NCBI GenBank assembly: GCA_947568835.1
Contig: OX387604.1
Coordinates: forward strand, 22,969,076-23,033,075
Source: Protonemura montana
Lineage: Eukaryota > Arthropoda > Insecta > Plecoptera > Nemouridae
DNA: 64,000 nucleotides
Reading direction: 5' to 3'
Both the position numbers and the translations under genes were made by a program. The notes beneath the pieces are model-generated. The model was given only the letters and a program-made list of their open reading frames with translations. It was not told where the DNA came from and searched no databases. Numbering within the stretch: the first letter of the stretch is position 1; every line of letters begins with the position of its first letter. This document shows, piece after piece, positions 1 through 12,915 of this stretch.

Positions 1-123
1 TTTAGGGGCCTGCAAAGTTTAAGTGAGTAACTTCAGTGGGTGATGATGTAGTCCAATGTAAAACAAACTAGATTTGAATATTTGTAGATCTGTATTTTTG
101 AATGTCTAGTTTTTCATACTCAC

Positions 124-1043
124 AGATTCGCTCCTGTTCAGCCAACGCAACGCTTTGTCAGCTTTCTCCATGCTTTTCACAGACGCTAGCCAATAAGGGC
201 TCTCTGGTAACGGCCAAGTTGCCATGTAGCTAAGCAGAGACAAGACTGCAAAAGTCATTGCCATACCCTGGTATCCCATCCAAACACCAAACACACATGT
301 GAGCAGGATTCCGAGTGAAACAAACACAGAGTTCAGGCAAAGCAGCATCGGGCGGAGATTGGGATGCGACACTTCCGATATGTACAACAGAGCCGCAGTA
401 GATAATCCTGAAAAATGACAGATTGACAACAAACCAGAACCTCATGTAAAAAATAACATTATGTCCAATGCGTTCTGAATATACCGAAGTATTGGCAAAT
501 TTTTGTTCTTCATAAACGAAATTCAAATCATACCAGAACCAAACCCAGCTAGAACTCTAGCCATGTAGAGAGCATGCACATTGGCGACAAATGCTACAAC
601 AATCCATGACAGAATTAAAGGTATGCACGTCAATTTGCAAACTGCCTTCCGACCCATTTTATCCATCAGGGATCCCGACATTATCGATCCGAATGGAGTG
701 GAAATCGTCACCAAACTTGCTGCAATTTTAAAAAGCAAATGTTTTTCTCTGAACAATCAAACACACACACTTACACAAACACGCAGGGCAATAACTTGCT
801 GGTAATTGGAGCCAGGATGTTATGGACTTGCCTATCCATGAACCCTGATCAGAAGAAATTTGTATGTTGCTTCTTTCAGCCAAAAGCTGTGGCAGCAAAA
901 CAGCAGAGTACGACATATTGACACCAGCCTGTATCACGATGCTGGCACCAGCGAGGCACGCTACCACTTGCGGTATTGAATCCAGCCATGTTCGTTTGGT
1001 ATCATCAACAGGATCAATGCACAAAGCTGGCACAACTAGTAAA
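124..1043 (-). CDS. Sugar porter (MFS, Tret1/SLC2-like), N-terminal half, partial
   Basis: Three minus-strand exons are visible: 832-1043, 534-719 and 124-407. The gene continues off the left edge. The joined product covers about TM1-TM6 of a major facilitator superfamily sugar transporter. In order one reads a TM1 region ending in YSAVLLPQL, a GSWIASL joint, the loop 2-3 signature MDKMGRK, the TM4 RVLAGFGSG, a YISEV segment and the post-TM6 PESPYWL motif (family form PETPRWL). The order and motifs fit facilitated trehalose/glucose transporters of the invertebrate Tret1 and SLC2A6/8 type at a cell or lysosomal membrane; the substrate cannot be told. The first intron (720-831) uses a GC donor (GCAAGT) with a normal AG acceptor, and only this join restores the conserved WIASL. 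The start codon is not resolved; the first exon shown begins at an AG and lacks a convincing initiator. The C-terminal half lies outside the window. Confidence 0.85.
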
Positions 1044-1298
1044 CTGGAGCGATGGAAAAAATGAGATTTATTAGCGGATCGGCAACCACGAGTCAATAAA
1101 GCTCGAGGACTGAGAAAATGCCAGCAGAAAGGCAAAATATGGTAATAGCTCTAACGTAATGGATGCGTGTGCGGGTATATAGTGGGCATGTTCTAACCAG
1201 TTATTAGCCTCATCCACATTTATTACATCTACAGTGGGCGCTTGCAACTTAGGGACCACTTCTACACACTGCTCTTGTACCTCGGCACTTTCTTTCTC
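1044..1298 (-). other. Possible upstream coding exon of the sugar porter
   Basis: On the minus strand a good acceptor (TTTACAG) ends at 1299. An open frame runs from 1298 to about 1071 and is rich in E, V and D (KLQAPTVDVINVDEANNW). It could encode the cytoplasmic N-terminus of the transporter. I could not find a strong donor joining it in frame to the exon that starts at 1043, so this is a weak suggestion. It may instead be non-coding. Confidence 0.25.
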
Positions 1299-3070
1299 CT
1301 GTAAACAAGCAGAATTTAAGCATTTTTAAAAAGCATTAGACTTTTGTTGACTAAATAATGTGTGACATCTTAGTGCATTAAAAGCCTGAACTCAATAAAA
1401 AGTCACATAGTTTTGGCTAAAAAATTTGAATTTAAAGGTGTTCTTGCAAAGATTAAAAGTGGGGAAAATGTGTACTATCTCATTGATAAAGCTCACCTGA
1501 ATACTTAGCATGGCAAATATTTTTCACCAGCTTTCAACCAGATTTTGACTGTTTACCATTTTCAAATCAGTTTCTTTGCCTGTCTGGGTGTCACTGGGAG
1601 AGAATAGTTGATTATCTTGGACTCCAACAAGATTTCATGTGCTCACAAGTCTAAAGTCCATGTTTTAGTCATGCAAATACCAGCCTAATTGATGCTTCAT
1701 AACAAGCTCTAGACAAATACATATTCACACAAATATAGAATCATCACCAAAATATTGCAACATTATATTTAATTCCCACAATTTTTAACAAAATGGTAAA
1801 AAAAACAAAAAGTACAAATAAAAATCCAAAATAAATAATATGATCAATTATTTGTTAGCAAGAAAGCATCTTAAACTTTCTTTTGTTACTATTTAGACAG
1901 AAGTACCAGGTTGGCATAAGACAAGATGTGGTAACAAAGTTAGCTAAGACATCATCCAAAATCAGGAAACATTTAAAATGGACAACCATTAAATTGATAA
2001 TATTTATTAATTGATTAAAACACAGTAAAGCGGTTAACGCTTGCCCCTGATACCATTTCTGCGGTCTGCATCAGGAACGGAATGTTGGAACTAAAAATGA
2101 ACTTAGATAATGTAACAATAATGGTCAAACAGTTTAAAAAATAATGCTTGCAAATCGCAGACCCATAAAAAAAACTAGCCAAACTACAGGAATGTTATTA
2201 TTTATTATCTAGGTAGCAACTGAGCCAGTAAAACAGAAACTATTGCATTTGCTTACTTTTATATTATGTTAACCCTTATCATAAATATAAACACATGTCA
2301 TTGAAAATGATTTAGCATGGTTAGTGGTAGAAAGCTGTTGAATCTAGGAATGATTACTTCCCCCACCCAAATATTGAAACATATTATCACTTTCATCAAT
2401 GGCATCAAATAACACAATTTGGGTGGTAGTATATACTCATGTCTCACCAACCATAAATACATTCACAGATTTCAGACATGGATCGGAAGAGTTTAACCTT
2501 AAAAATTCTGAGAAAGTGTATTTCAAATGCCTCCAGTTAACAAAACTTGTAACTAACTGACTTTTAGAATATAATCAATTTATGAACTATCGTGAACTGC
2601 ATCATCTTTCCATGATGCCCAAAACTTGAAAATAATGACAAATTTTTCAAAGCGCATTTTTTGACTTGGAAAAGAAGGAAACAGGTTTGATTTCTCACAC
2701 TACTATTTAGCGATGAGCCTGAAATTCATCCTGAAATCAATTCATCCAATCAGGATTCATCCTAATTGACCTGAAATCAATTCATCCAAGTACAGTAATT
2801 GTTATTTAAATAAAAGAATAGCAAAGAAAAAACAAAGATAAATTATAAACAGAAAGTCTCAAATCCTATTTCAAATAATGAAACTCGATACACACGATTG
2901 AAATAACAAAGATAAGAACACCCCAGCACTAATTATTTCATTTTTAATGAATGACTAATTAAATAGTTACTACCAGTTCTTATATTTTACTTGTAACCAT
3001 GCAGGTACTAGTAAAAACGTACAAACCAACTGTAAATTGTTGTTAGCAATGTTTTTTTAGGAAAGTGAAC
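1299..3070. other. Intergenic AT-rich DNA, nothing recognised
   Basis: This stretch has no coding frame with exon-like borders and no clear repeat family. It separates the 5' side of the transporter from the stop codon of the LIM-domain gene. It must contain the 3' UTR of the latter, but I could not choose a polyadenylation signal. Confidence 0.5.
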
Positions 3071-6000
3071 TTATAGTTCAGTAATCATATGCGACGTAAG
3101 AGTTTGTACTCTCTTTGCATTACAACTCTTGCACAAAACATGATCATCAAGAGGATAGCACCCACGACCCTCGGCTTCTGATGAGAGAACCAAGCTGCAG
3201 TCCTGAAACAAGCCGCAACAAAAACATGAGCAACCAGGCATGGTACCGTTGATAACCGTTGGCAACCAGGCATGGTGTAGGTAGGTTAGGTATAATTTCC
3301 GCTGAGCAAACGAGCCGGCACCACGCGGTAACGGAGGATGATACCCGATAGTTTTCACAGCCGTCATTTTTTAACAAACCTCTACATTTAAATAATTACG
3401 CCTACAAATATCAATAATGTATTTCAATCGTTGAGGTTAGGACTAATAAAGAAGAACCAAGCGTAAAAAAGTCTCAAATGAGAGTAATCTGCGAGAAATG
3501 ATGATTTAAAATTTGGACGATGTTGACCAATGAGCCACTTTTGACAGTAAAGCAGTCATTTGGGGGACATCTTTTGTGCACACAGTTTAAAATGAGCGTT
3601 TTTAAAATGTGCTTTGGGGGTTGGTGCTTTGGGGGTTGGTGCTCACCTCACACTTGTAGCAGCCGATATGGAAGCTACGGTCGAGGGCAACCACCCTGAC
3701 TGTCTCATCTTGGCCTGCCTCGGGCATGATGGGCAGCTTGCAGACACAGCAACGAGGAGCAAACTTTCTGCACGACAACAAAAACAACCATGCATTTAAA
3801 ACAGGTTCAACAACAGCTAAGTACAAACAGAATCTTAAACACATTGAGCCTGGGATTTATTTTAGCCACATTGAAGTTTGAGCATACGTAAGCCATCAGC
3901 AAAACTTTTGCTCAATGAATGAGCAATCAACACTATCAATGAGCTGTAGCAACTGCCAGTAAGCTCTAGCTTAGAGGCACATCAAACTTTTGGTCATTTT
4001 GCTAGCAACTGTAAGCACTAGTAACGACTCACTTGTGAAAGTCTTCAATACAATGGATCTGATTCGTCGCGTCCACCGTGAATGGGATCCCGTCAAGACT
4101 CTTGCCGCAAACAATGCATGAAAAGCACTGCGGATGATATGGTTTCCCAGTTGCTCGAAGAATGCGGTCCAGGATCGGTTTCATGCATACTGAACATTTC
4201 TCCAGGGTGTTCTGTAAGAACATACATCTAGTTCAGAACAAGTTTAAAAGGATAGGAAATGCTCAGTTAAAAAGTGAAAAAAAAAACATATTAATAAGGT
4301 CTAGACTGGAAAATGTACCAAATAGTCTTCTTCGCAGTAAGGCTTGCCCTCTAAAGCATAGAAAGGTTTTCCTTGGAGTTGAATGGCACAATGTTGGCAA
4401 GTGAAGCAGGTAATGTGGTACGTCTGGTCCATAGCGGTACAACCACTTCCTTCTCCGATGACACGTTCTCCACACGCAGCACAAACACCTGCAACCGCCG
4501 AAAAAAAACAAAACAATCAAAAACAATCAAAACCAACAAACACCACTTCTTAGTCGCCGTCAAACTCACGGGTAACGCAAAAGTTGAAATTCATAATTAA
4601 AGTTGTCTCATTCAATTATTAGACCATACACCGGCAATTGGCTTTGATGAACAACTATTTCCTCTTTTTTCGTCAAATGGACAGAATATTACCGTACTAT
4701 GGCCTAAGCCGTGGTATGGCCGGCTGCAAAAGGTGTGGGGAGATCCAACGATTCGGTAAAGATCTATAATTTCTACTTTCGTCAGTTGCACATTGCCGAC
4801 ATTGTGGATTCACCGAGAACATTTTATAATCTATATTGTCAATGAACAATGGCAGATAATGATACACTCTAGGTGAGTGAGGTAAAAGCCTTACCTCTCT
4901 AAATATTTTGCAGTCGACCATTTAACCTTCGCTAAGAAGTTCGCCAGTTTATATACCACCCTTTCGACACTCGTTACTTTTTTCTACTTAATACGAAACA
5001 GCTGACAGTTTGCCAGCTTTTGTTTAATATGATCAGTAGAAGGAAGGTACAACAAGCAAATTAAAGAAGAAAACAAAAAAAATCCACCAACCCACGGTTT
5101 CCAAGTGCAGAAGAAATAAGTTGGATTAGAAATTAAGTCAGCGAGATATTTACCTGTGTCATCGCCGTAGATGTCAGAATCTGGTGAACCATCCATGGAC
5201 TGGACCAGCAAGTCAGTAAGAGCATCTACTTCTGCTTCTTTCCCGACTTGAGAATGTTTTTGACTCCCAGTTTGCGAGCCGCTCACGTACGGAGCATACA
5301 GCGAATAATTTGAACGTGACGATGTTTCACTAGGTGGCCTGGGATTGATTGGTTCATAAATTGACTCGTAGGTAGAACTCTAGCAAAAAATATGTATATT
5401 GTTAGAACTCTTCAAGTTTTTAATAAAATTAACAACTTTAACTAGGAGTAAACAGCAGTGCAAGAAATAAAAACCACGTCTCTAGTATATGCTCCCGTCA
5501 TTATAATTCTTTATACTATTTAATCGCAGTAAATATAAGGGAAAATTCCACTTCTTTCTTATTGGAAAGCAGAAGTGGTCAACACAGTAAATACTTAGTA
5601 CTTTTACATACAAGTGCAGTATGAATCAGTACGGATGTTTGCCACGTTACTAACAGGCTGAATGAAATTATTTACCTGAGAGGAGGGACCATATGTTCCG
5701 TACTCTGGTTGGTAGTTTTGCGGATAAGTAGCTCTACGCAGTTCCGAATAACTAGACGAAACAGGGGATGGAGGCGGTGGAAGATCATCAGGTGGCGGTG
5801 GAAAGTTGGTGGCGGTGCACTGGCCATAGTCAGCTGGCTCTGGAGGTGGCGGTGGAAGATCTTCCAGACCTGCAATTTACCAGACGTGTTTTAGCAAATA
5901 TTCTTAGTTGCTTCAAGCGTAATTGTGAATAAATGTGGTACGAACCTGATTCCACATTACTGTATGTATTGTTGATATCTTGCTTCCCAAGCGTGTTTAT

Positions 6001-7171
6001 GTTGCAATAAATCAAATGCTGTGGCTGAGCAGCTTCAATGTTGCTATAAGTCGCTGTTGACGAATTTTCACTGTTTGTTCGCTTTCCAGAAACTGGGGAA
6101 ATATTTATAGAAAAATATAAGACATTGACAATAGTAATTAATTTAGTAGACAATTTACATAGCCTCTTATCAAATAATGGCTGGAAAAATTCACTGAAGT
6201 CCTATTTTCTTTCTTTACTGTACTTACTAACTGTTACTTGGGTGGGTACCCTCTAGAACCCTGTAGTTTTTCAAGGACGTAATATCACATAACCTACTAA
6301 CAATTTACTAATACACAGACTGCAATCACAGAGCAATTATTTTCATCTGCATTTTTAGAGATTATAGATTTAAAATTCAACATTTAACAGCCGAACAAAG
6401 AAAAATATCATCTCAGGCTGCACCGAAACATTTACGACATTCTCAAATCTCCTCGGCAATGTAAATTGTACCCAAACATGTAGTATTTACCAGCATTAGG
6501 CTGTGGAAGGTTGGTGTAAATATCCTTTTCTGAACTTGGCTGGCTAGTAGGTGCAGGATGCAGTAGTGTGCTGTACGACGGTTCGGAAGGATTGTTTAAC
6601 AAATAACTTTTCGGAACCTAGGAAGAAATGGTTTGAATGAAATAAATACTTTGAAATTAATCAAAGGTAGAAAAAAATATATCAACATTTTCTTACCCCC
6701 TTTCAAAATCCAAGAGAAAGACATGAATAAAATAGAAGCTTTTAAAAAACGTTTAGTTGTGTACACACATGCACGACATAAGTCAGACGTGAAACTTCCT
6801 TCGTCAGTATATTGCAGCTCATTAAAGCAGATACCATATCTAGTATGAATTTGTTACCATCAGCTCGAATTGCAAAATTGTCTCTAGAGAGCTGTGAAGC
6901 GACACCTTCTCTCGTGGATCACACAGTAACCTATCTTTAAGCTATGACAGTAGGTAGATACTTCACGAGATTTGTTAGTAAAGAATGTAACGGAGATAGG
7001 TATTTCTTTCTGACATCGTAACAAACCACATCAAACTCAAAATAGAGTTTTAGTTCTTACCTGGGGTTGACTTTTCTTTGGTTTTGGTGGAACAGCAGGC
7101 CCAATTTTTTTGTTTGCTTGTGAGTCATTGATTTGCATCTCAGCAAGGTGGTTCTCCAAGTTGCTTGCCAT
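3071..7171 (-). CDS. LPP-like: Zyxin-family LIM protein (LPP/TRIP6-like), complete
   Basis: Nine minus-strand coding exons: 7061-7171, 6491-6617, 5946-6092, 5676-5869, 5154-5379, 4319-4488, 4033-4211, 3647-3767 and 3071-3202. They sum to 1407 nt (468 aa plus stop) with consistent phases and GT-AG borders. The N-terminus has [10 protein letters not shown], like the conserved basic-proline stretch near the start of LPP and zyxin. A proline-rich middle (exon 5676-5869) carries one FPPPP, the classical Ena/VASP EVH1 ligand. [13 protein letters not shown] helix, a possible nuclear export signal, comes next. Three C-terminal LIM domains follow (about residues 268-468) with all Cys/His zinc ligands visible, e.g. 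[30 protein letters not shown] and [14 protein letters not shown]. The ending MITEL resembles LPP's STDL tail. The family sits at focal adhesions and cell junctions, links to actin regulators and shuttles to the nucleus. LIM sequence is closer to LPP/TRIP6 than to zyxin. It may be the single pre-duplication homologue. Confidence 0.93.
3299..3605 (+). repeat. Dispersed element R60, copy 1, in the last LIM-gene intron
   Basis: The sequence begins GCTGAGCAAACGAGCCGGCA and carries a single copy of the unit that is tandemly repeated nine times at 44391-44925. It is followed by a tail shared with the copies at 38815-39160 and 44926-45190: AACAAACCTCTA, then GTCTCAAATGAGAGTAA, then CAGTCATTTGG. The tail also matches the arms of the fold-back element at 45641-46105. 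No coding capacity is seen, so it is a non-autonomous mobile element of unknown class. Confidence 0.7.
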
Positions 7172-7929
7172 TGTGATAAATGTACTGTAAAATTAAGTTC
7201 ACATTTAAAATTTAGACTATATCATAAAAACGTGAGAAAATTGTTAGTTTCCAAAATCCTTCTGTTGGTTGAAATACAATTAAGTGGGCAGGTAGGTAGA
7301 ACTGGTAGCATAGAATAAGGAACGGTGACTGGTACCATACGTACGTATCTTACCTGCCTAGCAAAGCACACATAAGCAAAAAATAATGGGATATAAAATC
7401 GCATGAACGGTTAAGTTTTGAGACAATTTTCTAGTAGATGAAAGAAAGCTATCAGCATACAAAACGTTCTGTTATAATTACCTCTATGCACTTTAAGTCG
7501 CTAAAATATAACCTGAACCGCGCCCCTGAGATGAGACACAGAATGCGTCGGCCATTTAATATTTACGGCAATTCTTGAAATCACCAACACCCAGATTACT
7601 CAACACTGCAATCGTCAGAGCGCAGCAAAATCGATCATACCAACGCGGCAAACGGGAGCGGCAATTGATATTGCAAAAATCAAACATGAACCAAACACAA
7701 AACACCAAATATCGGATGAATGACGAAAGGTAAAAACATAATTTCGCTTTATGCTTATACAAGGTGACGACATTGTGGGGAACAATTTCCAAACATCCAC
7801 CCATTAAAAGTTTTCAACAATGAACCAAAATTGAAAGAGAGACAAATCCATTTTCGGTGATTGAATTAAATTCTTGCTCTACTTAATCTCTAGGTAATTA
7901 CTCCACTAAATCAAGGTTGTACTTCAATC
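7172..7929. other. 5' flank of the LIM gene
   Basis: This region lies upstream of the ATG at 7171 (minus strand). It should hold the 5' UTR, possibly a non-coding first exon, and the promoter. I see no TATA box that I would defend and no coding exon. Confidence 0.4.
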
Positions 7930-8040
7930 CCCCCAGCCTCTCTCAAACAGTAGTGGTTATGAGTATGATGGTATCCTACCCGATACCTGACACAGCGCAA
8001 TGTTGCTCAACTCAAATGATCTCACGAGAAACAGTGTTTT
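7930..8040 (-). repeat. 5S-derived SINE, 5' head fragment
   Basis: Read on the minus strand this contains GAGATCATTTGAGTTGAGCA, then CTGTGTCAGGTATCGGGTAG and the downstream CCAGTTC-like region. It is a diverged copy of the 5S rRNA-like head seen intact at 13633 and 38325. Only the head is present; the 3' body is missing. Confidence 0.7.
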
Positions 8041-9002
8041 TTAAAACATCATATTAGTTATCATTAGAGGAGCCAAAAGCACTCACTTCGTAAGATAAAC
8101 GTTACATATGACTTTATGTGGTACCCAGCGACTTTTTTAATGTAAATATATTTCAGATGCTTTAGCATACCAGTAGTGCATGCTGATGCACCACCACCAA
8201 AGTGTTTACGTTGGGTAGAAGGGAAGGGTACGACACAAACAGCATAATTTCATTGCACAAAATTCCAATAATATTGAATGGCCCAAATAAATAGCACAGT
8301 AGTAATGTGTTTTGCAGTCGCATTGCAATTAGATATAGCAGAAACAATTGAAAACATTTTTTAAATTGTGGGTGTTGTCAGCTAAATGAAATGTTCACAA
8401 AACATGCTGAGAAAGGTTTTAAGCAATACACAGTACTTCTGATGTAAATCAGATACAATTAATAAGTAATACAAAATATGAACAAAGCAATATTATTGCA
8501 TGTGACCTTTCTCACTCCCCACATATAACAAAGATTTGATATCAACATGCACATTGACCAAATTAGTGAAAGTTAGAAACACAAAAGAATGAATAATTAA
8601 CATATATATTTATATAATTTTTGCTGAGAGGGAGCGCAACTTTCCAGAGAAAAACATTAGCGTCACGTGGTGTTCTAGTGAATTTTCCGAGAATGTTTAC
8701 GTATCAGCGAGTTGCCTTCATCATTGCTAGAGATGTTATGATATCACGATATTTATATTATGGTATCGAGCAATGATGTATGAAACAAGCACGCAACCAC
8801 ATTTGCAGTTGAAAACAAAAAAATTTGAGTACTTATTCTGTTTTCATTTGAATATAAAACATCCGTTAAGTATTTATATTATTTTTCATTATTTTCAGTA
8901 ATAATAATTAAAAAGAAAGTATCCATATAATTATTTGTTTAGGCATATGAGTTACAAAATTATGTTGATGATTAGAATTGGTCCTTGACAAGAGAAAAGA
9001 AA
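8041..9002. other. Intergenic spacer between LIM gene and CCDC22
   Basis: AT-rich DNA downstream of the CCDC22 stop codon, which must contain its 3' UTR. No further gene, RNA or repeat family was recognised. Confidence 0.4.
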
Positions 9003-12000
9003 TCAAGATTTCAATTTCATTTGGGCACTTAAAATAGCACTTTCCTGCTTCATTTGCTTTAAATCTGCTGAAATCCGCTCTAAATTCGCACCCCCATTCT
9101 TAACGCTCTCCATTTCAATCTGAAAATGAAAGCAATCGTTTCATAGCCACGGGTTATTTACAAACTACGCTCTCAAATGTAACATCTTTACACATGACAT
9201 ACTTGTTCTTGATAATCTCTGATTTCCCGAACAGTAGCGCCCGTTTCTTGCACCATGAGCACAAGTTCACTACAGTCTGAGTGAAGCATCGCCAGCAGTT
9301 TATAAGCACTTCTCGAAGTCTCATCTTTTTTTGCATCCTTCAACATTATTGCAGCGTTAGTGATAAACTTTTATGAAATAATCACGTGAAATAAACATGT
9401 TTTACTAAACCAACTTTTATGATAACAATAAAACTGTAAAAATACCTTAAATATGAGTTCGTCGGCAACAGTAAAGGATCGCTCCAGTTGTCCACTTATA
9501 TTATTTATTTCCTTTTGTAATTCTTTAGTGTCTTTGAGAACCTTGTCAATCTCTTCTTTCTGCTTCCGAATATTACCAATGATTTCTAATATTCGTAAAG
9601 TGTATGCAGTTCTGTAATATCAACGAAAACAATACAACTTTTCTGCAGTGATGCAACATGTCAAAACAATATGTTTCCTTTTCATGAATACCTCAATATT
9701 TTTCACACCAAATTCCATTATTCCTGTACTCCCACACAAATACAATCTTTTTTTGTATTTGCATTTATTTCTCTTACAAATGTGCATTTGCTGCACTGTG
9801 GTATCTTGCCCACAACAGAAATAAATACAAATACAACACAAATACCTGTTTTAAGTTACATAGGACGATAGAACCCTACTGTGGCATACAAAATGCAGCA
9901 TTTGCTGATGTTATCATGTTTCGTCCTCCACACTTATCAAAACTTACCGGTTAATATCTTTTGGAATCTTTTCATATTCAATTAACAGCTGTTGATGGTG
10001 TTGGTCTTTGTGTCTCAACTCTTCGGTTAGCTCTTTTAATTTCTCGCGTAGAGAGCGGACAGCATCAATCTGCCGCTGGCTCGTTGACTTAAAGGAAATG
10101 AACACAAAGTTGGAGCAAAGTAATATTAACCACCTTTGTTCTATCAACGTTGATTCTTGATTTCAATTTTAGAAAAACAATTGTACATGAACCTCGAGCA
10201 TATGCATATAAAAACATAACTAAAAAGCCTCCCTAAAGATGAATTTAATGAATTTACATAAACTAAAAGTCTTTGACAAGTAAAATATATAACTGTAAAA
10301 CTTGGAACTGTTCTGTAACATGTTAAAGATGAGTCACAATATTGATTAAAACAATCGTAACATGTCTTTGTCAGATGTTTCTAAATCAACAGCCTTTCAA
10401 ATGTAGATGCAAATTAATGCAATGCATTGAGATTGAAATTCAGTAAAATGCTTTGTTGTACTTTACGAGTACTTACAGCCTTATTTGAGTTGGATTGCTT
10501 GGCAAGACGGTATTGAGCCAGGAGAGGTGATCGATGTTTCTCCCATTGGGCAGACAGGCTTATCAGTTTTTGAGCGCTAGCATCCACCGTTGCTTGAAGC
10601 TTCAATGCATTAGCATCTGCCTCAGGGAGCAAGTTGAACGTACGCTTTTTTACGACATAGCTTTCTTGCTTTTCATTTAAAATCTTTTCTTCAATTGATA
10701 TATCTTCAAGAACCTATGGCAGTAAAAAAATTCAATGAGTGTAGCCTCCCAAAAAAAAATGTCATTGAAAACAAATAAAAAAATAGTTCTTTACCTGCAT
10801 AAGCTTAGCTACAATTGTTTTCATATTGACTTGCAAGCCATCAAAATGTTGGCGTAAATCTTCTATCTGCTCCTTTAGTGTGTCAACAGTGTCAGCTTCG
10901 TTTCTTTTTCTTACCACTTCAGGATCAATTACTGCACCCTTTGGTTTAGGAGCAATTTTTGGTTTTTGTTTCTCATCAATATTACTGACGTTATTCAGTG
11001 TCAACGTCTTTACTAGATTGAAGTCACTTATAGATTCCATTCCATCACGATTAATATCAGGCCACAACGCAACTTCATTAGCAATACATCCTGTCAACCA
11101 AGTCTTCGTTTTAATCTTGTCGGTAGGAGCATTAGGTTGACAAGTACTTAGCAGTGTACTTAAAGAGTTAAAAGATAACAGAGTTGGCAATAGTTGTTTT
11201 CTAGCTGAAATGTCTTTCACGGCAACACTGGGAAGGTATTTGGCATATAGTTCTTGCCAGGCTGTTAAAAAAGAATTATTAAAAATTAACCACATCAGTA
11301 TAATCAACCTCTGCATTAGTAAGTATTTAAGGTATTTAAGGTATTGTGGACAAAAAAAAATATAAAAACCTGTGGAAATGTTGCTTGAACTGTTGCAGAT
11401 TGCAGCAGGAAGCAAAAAATTGTCCATCATAAATGGATGTGATTGTCCTGCCCCTTCTCGGCTATACATCTTGTCATCAGTCCATCTTAGACCCAAATGA
11501 AGGCAATAGGATGATACCCACAAAGAAGACAGCTGTATTTTTAACATTTCTTTAATTTCCTTCAGCAAGAATGCAGACCGCCCTGCAAATAAAAGTGGCT
11601 TAACATCAATCATCAATAACCTATCTTTGAGCAGCTGCTGAGAATGACTTGTTCAATGTGGCTTGATTAATTTAGAAAATGATGCAATGACTAGTTTACT
11701 AAGAAGGTTATAACTGATGGCAGGAGTGAAGCTTGCAACTATTTAGTTGTCCTGGAGGTTGTACCGCAGCCTATTAAGACTGTGTGAAGAGCTGTTTACT
11801 ACAGCTTACGTACGGAGTCCAAAACAACTAAATACTAGCAAGCTTCGCTCCTTTCATCTACTTATAATAATACGCAGTGTTTTTTATTTTACTTTGTTAA
11901 CGACTTGCATTTTTCAAACCATCTTTACCAAAGTTTTTAAAACAACTGGTCTTTTGGGTATTATGATCACCAATAGCTGCTGTCAAATTTTCTGTGTTTT

Positions 12001-12915
12001 TTGGGAAATTTCAGATGTAAATCTTGCGGGAATTCTCAGGCTGCAGGAAAATTATTTACAGAGAACTCAACTTTGCAATAAGATGTACGTTTTAACCACA
12101 TTTAGTGCAAAACACGTTGCGTGCAAAACACTTTTCGTGCGCAACAGTGCACATTGGGCGTGCTACAGGATTCGAAGACCCCCGTAGCTCACCCTGTGCT
12201 AAAAGGGCGCCTAGTGGCAAAGCCCCTAATATGAGATAACTTTCTAACTAAACTAATCTTTATTCTATGATTTCACCATAGTATCTACAAACATTTTACC
12301 TTCAGGTTCCAAGGAATGTTTTTCTGCTTCTTTAGGCAATTTTTCAATAAGAAACATAAATATCTTTCTTATGTCAGCATCATTTGAGTAAAGAAATGTT
12401 TGAAAGCCTACATCGCCAGTGTATCCGATATCCTGGCAGATTTGGGCGATGCTTGACGCCAGACCGAACCTTGCAGATAGGTTTGGTGGAAGCGAACGAG
12501 GCAATCCTAATCCTGGCTGGATAACCTCCAGGCATCTTACAGTAGCTTCAGTAACAAACTCTGTCGAAAAATGTTTTAAGCTCTTTATTTCCTCGTCAAC
12601 ATCGCTGAAAGCAACAGAATGGCAGTATTAGAAACAGCGCTAAATAAATTGTAGAGAACTCAATTCGGCATGAGTCACCAAAGGATGTTGATGTAACTTT
12701 TAGTCTGGTGTGGTGTGCTGAACCTATTAGTGGGGCTTGTAACAGAATCACCCACAATATTTTAGGGTTATGAACGACCAGACAGTGCACGTTTGGAAAT
12801 ACCTATCTCCTATTTTCAAACAATCACGAGAAGCTCTATTCAACTAAAGAAATTTGAGTATATACCATCCAATTTGCCGTAAAGTATGGATAATAATATT
12901 ATCCACTTCCTCCAT
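9003..12915 (-). CDS. CCDC22: CCDC22, complete
   Basis: Nine minus-strand coding exons: 12866-12915, 12300-12604, 11370-11582, 10795-11261, 10477-10713, 9948-10087, 9446-9611, 9203-9337 and 9003-9119. Total 1830 nt, 609 aa (the human protein is 627). The start MEEVDNIIIHTLRQIG matches the family N-terminus. Next comes the NDC80-NN-CH-like fold with LSARFGLASSIAQICQDIGY and FQTFLYSNDADIR (about residues 60-105). After a variable middle, the C-terminal coiled coils are highly conserved: LSAQWEKHRSPLLAQYR, RILEIIGNIRKQKEEID and KELQKEINNISGQLERSF. CCDC22 pairs with CCDC93 and the COMMD proteins in the CCC complex, which works with Retriever and WASH in endosomal recycling and influences NF-kB and cullin control. 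Those roles are family knowledge, not seen here. All introns are GT-AG. It shares its strand with the LIM gene but starts and ends independently. Confidence 0.95.
11706..11872. repeat. Inverted-repeat (fold-back) element in CCDC22 intron 2
   Basis: GGAGTGAAGCTTGCAACTAT (from 11723) is mirrored by a near-perfect reverse complement within 11818-11855 (ACTAAATACTAGCAAGCTTC). The similarity fades outward to about 11706 and 11872. The size and shape fit a small MITE. The overlapping 146-codon plus-strand open frame is an accident of this region. Confidence 0.6.

Noticed and set aside
11747-12187. 146-codon plus-strand frame
   Set aside because: Lies antisense in CCDC22 intron 2 and starts inside a fold-back repeat. 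No recognisable domain.
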